From Bacillota bacterium (GTDB taxonomy: Bacteria > Bacillota > Sulfobacillia > JAIMAT01): DNA of 64,000 bases. The position numbers and the translations under genes are program-made. This document shows positions 57,814 through 64,000 of this stretch, piece by piece. The notes under the pieces are model-generated. The model saw only the letters and a list, made by a program, of their open reading frames with translations. It was not told the origin of the DNA and made no database searches. Numbering within the stretch: the stretch's first letter is position 1; every line of letters starts with the position of its first letter. The DNA lies in NCBI GenBank assembly GCA_029961055.1, contig JASBVM010000009.1, positions 124,001 through 188,000 on the forward strand, in the 5' to 3' direction.

Positions 57814-58386
57814 TCAGACCGGGCAATCCCAGAGCGCGTACCAGCGCGTCGGGTCGGTCTCCCAGGGGAGCTCGCCCTCCAGCACCGCCCCGGCGCGCAA
57901 CTCCAGCGCGTTGTTCCGTTTCTTCTCTCCCTCGGCCGGGATGAACGGGTAGAAGTTCCCCCGCTTGTAGTTGTAGACGAGGTAGGCGCCCCGCCCTTCC
58001 TCGGTGAGAAAGCGCCAGACCGCCGAGAGCAGCTGGCTGCCGTATCCCTTCTCCTTCAGCGTCTCCGCCACCATGTGGACGGTGGTCACCAGGTCGTCGA
58101 AGTCGGGATCGGTGAGGATCGCCCAGCGGTAGCCGTACGCGTCGTGCTGGAACTCCACCCGCGCATGCGACTCCTCCGAGCTGAACCGGAGGAGCTCCTC
58201 CAGCTCCTTCTCCACGTCCGCGAAGTCGCCCGACTCCACCGGCCGGTAGCAGACGCCGGCCCGGCCGGCGCTCTTCCATTGCAGGCTGGTCTCGAGCGTC
58301 ACCTGGGCCGTGGAAAGGGCGAAGAACGCCTCCGTCTTGGGCCGCGTCGGTCGCGAGCGGCCGAAGAGTGCATCCAGGAAGCCCAT
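57814..58386 (-). CDS. pspAB: PspA-associated protein PspAB
   Basis: 190 residues. N-terminus MGFLDALFGRSRPTRPKTEAFFALSTAQVTLET, then GRAGVCYRPVESGDFADVEKEL and LTDPDFDDLVTTVHMVAETLKEKGYGSQLLSAV, and YLVYNYKRGNFYPFIP, which I recognise as the PspAB family (found with PspA, PspAA and HtpX). No membrane segment. The gene lies 90 bp after htpX on the same strand and converges on pspA-pspAA. Confidence 0.85.
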   Translation of the reverse strand: MGFLDALFGRSRPTRPKTEAFFALSTAQVTLETSLQWKSAGRAGVCYRPVESGDFADVEKELEELLRFSSEESHARVEFQHDAYGYRWAILTDPDFDDLVTTVHMVAETLKEKGYGSQLLSAVWRFLTEEGRGAYLVYNYKRGNFYPFIPAEGEKKRNNALELRAGAVLEGELPWETDPTRWYALWDCPV

Positions 58387-58475
58387 CGCGCGCCCCTCCC
58401 GCTCAGGCTGCCGTCCCGTCGTCCCCGCCCTCCGCGCCCTGTGTCCCGGCCTGGGCGGGCCACCCGCCGCGCGCC

Positions 58476-59384
58476 TCAGCGCGGCCGGCTCTCCAGCTCC
58501 CGCTGGAGCCGCTCCAGCTGTTCGAGGCGCCGCTCAAGCGAGGGGTGGGTGGAGAAGAGCTCCATGACGTCCTCCCCGCTGAGGGCGGGCACGATGAAGA
58601 AGGCGTTGAGCGCCTCCGCCTGGCGCAGGTCGCGGGTGGGGATCATCTGCATCCGCCCGCTGATCTTCTGCAGCGCGCTGGCCAGGCGCGAGGGGGCCCC
58701 TGTCAGGATGGCCGAGCCCCGGTCGGCCGCCAGCTCCCGGTAGCGCGAAAGCGCCCGGATCAGGAAGAAGCTGATCACCCAGACCACCAGCGAGGCAAGG
58801 TAGACGACGATCCAGGCGACTCCCGAGTTGTTGTTCCGGTCGTCCCGGCCGCCCACCATCCAGCCGATCAGGTAGAAGCGCTGGACGATGAAGGAGGCGA
58901 TGGTGGCGAAGAAACTGGCCCACGTGATCACCGCCACGTCGCGGTTCTTCACGTGCGTCAGCTCGTGCCCGAGGACCGCCTCCACCTCCTCCGGCTCCAG
59001 GCGGTTGAGGAGCCCGGTGGTGACGGTCACCACCGCGTGGCTGGGGCTGCGGCCCGTGGCGAAGGCGTTGGGAACGTCGGTGCGAGCCACCGCCACCCGC
59101 GGCTTGGGCAGGTCGGCGGCCGCCGCCAGCCGTTCCACCATGGCGTGGAGCTCCGGCGCCTCCGCCTCCGTGACCTCCCGGGCGCCCATCGACCAGAGCA
59201 CCAGGCGGTCGGAGAGGAAGTACTGGAGCGCCATCATGCCGCCGACGACGACCACGAGCGTGACGAAGTCGACGCCCGCGTTCCAGAGGATCAGGGCGAA
59301 GGCCAGGTAGAGCGCTGCCAGGAGGAAGAGCGTCACAAACATGCGGGCGGAGAGACCCCAGTCGTGACTCAGCCGGCGTTCCAT
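58476..59384 (-). CDS. htpX: Membrane zinc metalloprotease HtpX
   Basis: 302 residues. Zinc site HELTH in EAVLGHELTHVKNRDVAVIT, third ligand Glu in LSRYRELAADRGSAIL. Four membrane segments: about 13-32, 36-55, 165-182 and 192-215. NAFATGRSPSHAVVTVTTGLL is the typical active-site-preceding strand. Quality-control protease that cuts misfolded membrane proteins. ATG 59384 behind GGAGGGA. Cotranscribed with pspAB, which fits a membrane-stress module. Confidence 0.95.
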   Translation of the reverse strand: MERRLSHDWGLSARMFVTLFLLAALYLAFALILWNAGVDFVTLVVVVGGMMALQYFLSDRLVLWSMGAREVTEAEAPELHAMVERLAAAADLPKPRVAVARTDVPNAFATGRSPSHAVVTVTTGLLNRLEPEEVEAVLGHELTHVKNRDVAVITWASFFATIASFIVQRFYLIGWMVGGRDDRNNNSGVAWIVVYLASLVVWVISFFLIRALSRYRELAADRGSAILTGAPSRLASALQKISGRMQMIPTRDLRQAEALNAFFIVPALSGEDVMELFSTHPSLERRLEQLERLQRELESRPR

Positions 59385-59476
59385 CTTCCGAATCCCTCCG
59401 TCAAGGTCAGCCGCCACGACCACCATACCATAGGGAGCCTCGCCCACCGAGATGCGTATGCGGCCCCCACAGTGGC

Positions 59477-60211
59477 CTAGCGCCTTCGCCGCGCGCGTTC
59501 CACGGCCAGGACGAAGCGGGGCAGCGCCAGCTGCCGCCGCCATCGAGAAGGTTGCCGCACCAGCCGGTAGAGCCATTCCAGCCGGGCCCGGATCATCCAC
59601 GCCGGCGCCCGCCGCGTGACGCCCGCCAGCACGTCCAGGGCTCCGCCCACGCCCATGCCCACCGCCGCCCCGGTCTCCTCGCGGTGGGCCACCAGCCAGC
59701 GCGGGTCGCGCCCCATTCCCATCCCCGCCACCAGCAACTGGGGCTGCAGGGCCCGGATCGTATCCAGGACGTAGCTCTCCTCGTCCGCCTCGAAATAGCC
59801 GTGGTGCGTGCCCACCACCCGGACCCCCGGGTACCGCCGCTCGATGGTCCGGGCCGCCTGCTCGGCCACCTGCGGCGCGCCACCCAGCAGGAAGAGCCGC
59901 AATCCCTCCGCCGCCCCCTCGGCCAGCAGCCGCTCCAGCAGGTCGACCCCGGTCACCCGTTCGCGGAGCGGATGACCCAGCCGCCCTGCCGCCCAGAGGA
60001 CGCCGACGCCGTCCGGGGCCAGGAGGTCGGCCTCCTCCAGCCAGCGGCGCAGGTGAGGGTCGGCCTGGGCGGCCATGATCATCTCCGGGTTGGGCGTCAG
60101 GACCACGCGCATCCGCCCGCCCGGCTCCCGGCACCAGCCCAGGATGCGGCCCGCCGCCTCGTCCATCGTCACCGCGTCCACCGGGACGCCAAGGATGCGG
60201 AACCGTTCCAT
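59477..60211 (-). CDS. WecG/TagA/CpsF-family glycosyltransferase
   Basis: 244 residues, GT26. Motifs: ILGVPVDAVTMDEAAGRIL, VVLTPNPEMIMAAQADP (catalytic-region Asn/Glu), LLAPDGVGVLWAAGRLG, RVTGVDLLERLLAEG, RLFLLGGAPQVAEQAA and GMGMGRDPRWLVAHRE; ends in a basic membrane-surface tail LYRLVRQPSRWRRQLALPRF. Transfers N-acetylmannosamine or a similar sugar to a lipid-linked precursor in wall teichoic acid or secondary polymer synthesis. ATG 60211 is preferred (AGGGAG eight bases upstream); GTG 60232 is possible. Single gene divergent from the YtxH gene. Confidence 0.93.
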   Translation of the reverse strand: MERFRILGVPVDAVTMDEAAGRILGWCREPGGRMRVVLTPNPEMIMAAQADPHLRRWLEEADLLAPDGVGVLWAAGRLGHPLRERVTGVDLLERLLAEGAAEGLRLFLLGGAPQVAEQAARTIERRYPGVRVVGTHHGYFEADEESYVLDTIRALQPQLLVAGMGMGRDPRWLVAHREETGAAVGMGVGGALDVLAGVTRRAPAWMIRARLEWLYRLVRQPSRWRRQLALPRFVLAVERARRRR

Positions 60212-60300
60212 CGTCGACGCTCCCTGTTCCACCGCCCTCTCTTCCTTAGTTTACCATCCCGCCGGCCAGCGACGAGGCTGCCGACCGGGCTCGTCCAGCC

Positions 60301-60318
60301 GGTTGGTATAATGCAACC
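60301..60318 (+). promoter_or_regulatory. Extended -10 promoter within an inverted repeat, upstream of YtxH gene
   Basis: TGGTATAAT (60304-60312), an extended -10, sits between GGTTG (60301-60305) and CAACC (60314-60318). No good -35 is visible. The flanking repeat may be a small operator. Confidence 0.5.
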
Positions 60319-60398
60319 ATAACGTGGCAAGCCTGATCCGCGCTCGTTCTCGCGGTCCAGCTCCGTCCGGCCGCGGGCGGGCCAAGGAAGGTGAGAGG

Positions 60399-60761
60399 AT
60401 GAGCCGAGAAAGCACGGGCAGCACGATCGCCGCCCTTCTGCTGGGGGCGGCAGCCGGCTTCGTCGCCGGCCTTCTCCTCGCTCCGGCCTCCGGGGCTGCG
60501 ACGCGCGACGCGGTCCGCCAGCGCGCCTCGGAGACCTTCTCACGCGCCGGCGGCGGTCTTCTCGAATCCGCCCAGGGCATCACCGCCTCCGCCGGCCACT
60601 GGGTCGAGCGCGCCCAGGGCGGTCTCGGTTCCGCCTGGGAGACGGCCCGGTCCCGCCTGGGGCGGCGGGAGGAGGGAACCGGGGAGGCGTCCGCCGAGCA
60701 TGACGGCGACGACCTGCCCGGGGCCCCGGACGAGAGCCCCGAGCCCGGGGGCTCCTTCTAG
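60399..60761 (+). CDS. YtxH-domain membrane protein
   Basis: 120 residues. One N-terminal membrane segment with the YtxH pattern (STIAALLLGAAAGFVAGLLLAPASGAATR), then an amphipathic helical region and an acidic tail. YtxH proteins are general-stress or envelope proteins of unknown mechanism. ATG 60399 behind AAGGAAGGTGAG. Directly abuts the DUF948 gene (stop 60759-60761, next ATG 60762), so the two form a bicistron. Confidence 0.85.
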   Translation: MSRESTGSTIAALLLGAAAGFVAGLLLAPASGAATRDAVRQRASETFSRAGGGLLESAQGITASAGHWVERAQGGLGSAWETARSRLGRREEGTGEASAEHDGDDLPGAPDESPEPGGSF

Positions 60762-61187
60762 ATGGCCTCCCTCACCGTCATCGCCGTGGCCACCTCGGTG
60801 ATGGCGCTGGCCACCATCGTGGCGGCGGTGGCGATGGGTATCCTGATGGCCCGCATGGCCGCGGCGCTCCGCTCGCTCCAGGGGGAGCTGGACCAGCTGC
60901 GCGAGGACGTCTTCCACGCGGTCCACGACGTACGCCAGGTGACCGATGACGCCGCCGCCCTCGTCCACGGCGGCAGACGGCTGGCCGAGCAGGCGGGCAC
61001 CATGGTGACCGCGCTCGCCTTCAGCCGCGCCTTCGGCCGCGGGGGCGGCAGCTTCTGGTCGGCGCTCGGCCAGGCTGCCGCCGGCGCCCTGGCGCCGGCG
61101 CTCGGCCACTTCCTCAGCCGGCGCCTGGGGAGCTCCCCCGACGGCCCGGGAGAGAGGGACCAAGGGTTCGGCAAGCCGAAGGCGTGA
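60762..61187 (+). CDS. DUF948-like membrane protein
   Basis: 141 residues. One N-terminal membrane helix (TVIAVATSVMALATIVAAVAMGIL), then LRSLQGELDQLREDVFHAVHDVRQVTDDAAAL, a helical region as in DUF948 proteins, and a Gly/Ala-rich C-terminal part (SALGQAAAGALAPALGHFL). It starts immediately after the YtxH gene's stop codon. YtxH/DUF948 pairs recur in Bacillota; function unknown. Confidence 0.8.
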   Translation: MASLTVIAVATSVMALATIVAAVAMGILMARMAAALRSLQGELDQLREDVFHAVHDVRQVTDDAAALVHGGRRLAEQAGTMVTALAFSRAFGRGGGSFWSALGQAAAGALAPALGHFLSRRLGSSPDGPGERDQGFGKPKA

Positions 61188-61216
61188 GGCCCCGCCGCCC
61201 GGGCGGCGGGGCCTCA
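61183..61216. terminator. 34-bp perfect palindrome after the DUF948 gene
   Basis: Two 17-base arms (GTGAGGCCCCGCCGCCC and its complement) without a loop, overlapping the DUF948 stop codon and 34 bases from the end of the convergent prfB. A very stable hairpin on either strand; bidirectional terminator likely. Confidence 0.75.
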
Positions 61217-61249
61217 CGGCGTCCCCCCCTCCCCCGGGCCGGCCGGACC

Positions 61250-62387
61250 TCACAGCGCCTCGTGCACCTGGCGCTGGGCCTCCGACTCCAGGAGCGCCTC
61301 GATGAACGGGTCGATCTCCCCGTCCATCACCGCCTGGACGTTGCCTACCTCGGTCCCCGTCCGGTGGTCCTTGACCAGCGTATAGGGCTGGAAGACGTAG
61401 GAGCGGATCTGGTTCCCCCAGGCGATCTCGCCCTGCTCGCCGCGGGCGGCCGCCTTCTCCCGCTCCCTCTCCTCCAGCCGGAGCTCCAGCAGCCGGGCCT
61501 TCAGGATGCGCATGGCGTTCTCCCGGTTGGCGTGCTGCGAACGCTCCGTCTGGCAGGTGACCACGATCCCCGTGGGGATGTGGACGATGCGGACCGCCGT
61601 CTCCACCTTGTTGACGTTCTGCCCGCCGTGACCCCCCGAGCGGTAGGTGTCGATGCGGAGGTCGCCCGGGTCGATCTCGACCTCGCTCTCTTCCTCCACC
61701 TGGGGTGCCACGTCCACCGACGCGAAGGAAGTGTGGCGGCGAGCGGCGGCGTCGAAGGGGGAGATGCGGACCAGGCGGTGGACCCCCCTCTCGCCGCGGA
61801 GGTAGCCGTACGCGTACGGACCGCGGATCGAGAGCGTGGCGCTCTTGATCCCCGCCTCGTCCCCCGGCTGCAGATCCAGGGTCTCCACCTGGAAGCCGTG
61901 GGCCTCCGCCCAGCGCATGTACATGCGCAGGAGCATCTCCGCCCAGTCCTGGGCCTCGGTCCCTCCCGCCCCGGGATGGAGCGAGAGAAGGGCGTCCCGG
62001 GCGTCGTACTCGCCCGAGAAGAGCATCTGGAAGCGGAGCCGGGAGAGCTGCTCCTCCGCCTTCCCCAGCGCGGCCTCCGCCTCGCGCTCCGAGTCGCCCG
62101 CCAGCTCCGGCGCCTCGCTCGCCGCCTCTTCGGCCATCTCCAGGTACTCCCGGGCCTGGTCGAGGAGCCGGTCGACCCCGCGCATCGCCTCCACCGGTTC
62201 GCGGAGGCGGCTCAGCTTCTTCATCAGCTGCTGGCCGCGGGCCGGATCGCTCCAGATCTCCGGCTTGGCGCTCTCCGTCTCCAGCCTTCCGATCTCTTCG
62301 TTCAACCGGGGGAGGTCAAAGAGACCTCCCGATGCGCTCCGCCTCGAGGCGGGCCTTTTCAAGCCGCTCCTGCAGCTCCTCGATCAT
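61250..62387 (-). CDS. prfB: Peptide chain release factor 2, with programmed +1 frameshift
   Basis: About 378 residues after recoding. The first frame starts at ATG 62387 ([20 protein letters not shown]) and stops at TGA 62318-62316, after 23 codons; reading continues in the +1 frame from GAC 62317 as [14 protein letters not shown]. The shift site is GGGAGG-TCT-CTT-T-GAC, the standard prfB signal of an SD-like element, three bases, and CUU UGA C. Downstream: codon-recognition region and the catalytic GGQ in [17 protein letters not shown], and [22 protein letters not shown]2 regulates its own synthesis through this UGA. Lies 71 bp after secA, the usual secA-prfB order. Confidence 0.96.
62310..62330 (-). 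other. prfB recoding site enclosed in an 8-bp hairpin
   Basis: On the minus strand GGGAGGTC (62330-62323), loop TCTTT, GACCTCCC (62317-62310). The SD-like GGGAGG that promotes the frameshift is therefore exactly complementary to the bases just after the shift, so the slippery CTT lies in the loop. Confidence 0.85.
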
Positions 62388-62458
62388 CTTCTCCCAACCT
62401 CCCGCAGACTCTCGTCTCGCCCCGCACCGGGGCGGCGGATGCGGCCGTGCGCGCCGGC

Positions 62459-64000
<1,542 letters not shown>

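Overview
The window is about 64 kb of very GC-rich chromosome (roughly 70% GC by eye), almost fully coding, with no tRNA, rRNA, insertion sequence, phage gene or CRISPR array that I could find. The combination of a tryptophan T-box leader, a SAM-I (S-box) riboswitch, two bacillithiol genes (bshA, bshB1), an S-layer-homology protein with CsaB, a PspA/PspAA/PspAB/HtpX set and ftsEX-M23-ctpA points to a high-GC, deep-branching member of the Bacillota (the Symbiobacterium / Thermaerobacter / Limnochorda type). That placement is inference from gene content, not from a database search.

Layout. 1-7.4 kb (minus strand): the end of a pyrimidine nucleoside phosphorylase gene with cytidine deaminase, a secreted lytic transglycosylase, a small helix-turn-helix/zinc-ribbon protein, bshA, an HD-domain phosphohydrolase broken by a one-base deletion, and an SLH-domain GH18 glycosidase. 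7.8-10.4 kb (plus strand): a four-gene flavin module, made of two small membrane-anchored coiled-coil proteins that each carry a T-T-T-G-A-S flavinylation-like motif, an ApbE FMN transferase, and a ferric-reductase-like membrane protein. 10.2-24.6 kb: uracil-DNA glycosylase, a six-hairpin-type glycosidase, an acyltransferase, a penicillin-acylase homologue that has lost its nucleophile, GlpX, an EamA transporter, a hypothetical/serine-hydrolase/metallo-hydrolase operon, then ctpA, an M23 peptidase and ftsXE. 24.7-30.5 kb (plus): a glycosyltransferase, CsaB and a class A penicillin-binding protein with a long repeat tail. 30.6-43.7 kb: mobA, a split transketolase, isoaspartyl peptidase, PhhB, a heptose/GT9/polymerase cell-surface glycan operon, bshB1 and the YhaO/YhaN nuclease-ATPase pair.

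43.8-64 kb: an IclR regulator; a thioredoxin-reductase-like flavoprotein without NADPH motifs behind a CsoR/CstR-type palindrome; korAB; trpEG under a Trp T-box; a divergent polar amino acid ABC transporter behind two ArgR-like boxes; metYX under an S-box; the Psp membrane-stress genes; a TagA/WecG glycosyltransferase; a YtxH/DUF948 pair; prfB with its programmed frameshift; and the C-terminal two thirds of secA.

How the genes work together. Several sets serve the cell envelope: SLH protein and CsaB, PBP1A, FtsEX with M23 and CtpA, the heptose/GT9/O-antigen-ligase-like operon, and TagA. Others serve redox and electron transfer: the flavin module, the ferredoxin-linked KorAB beside a probable ferredoxin-type thioredoxin reductase, and bacillithiol. 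A third group is amino acid supply under RNA or repressor control. Genes are packed with at least a dozen four-base NTGA start/stop overlaps, which I used to decide several starts.
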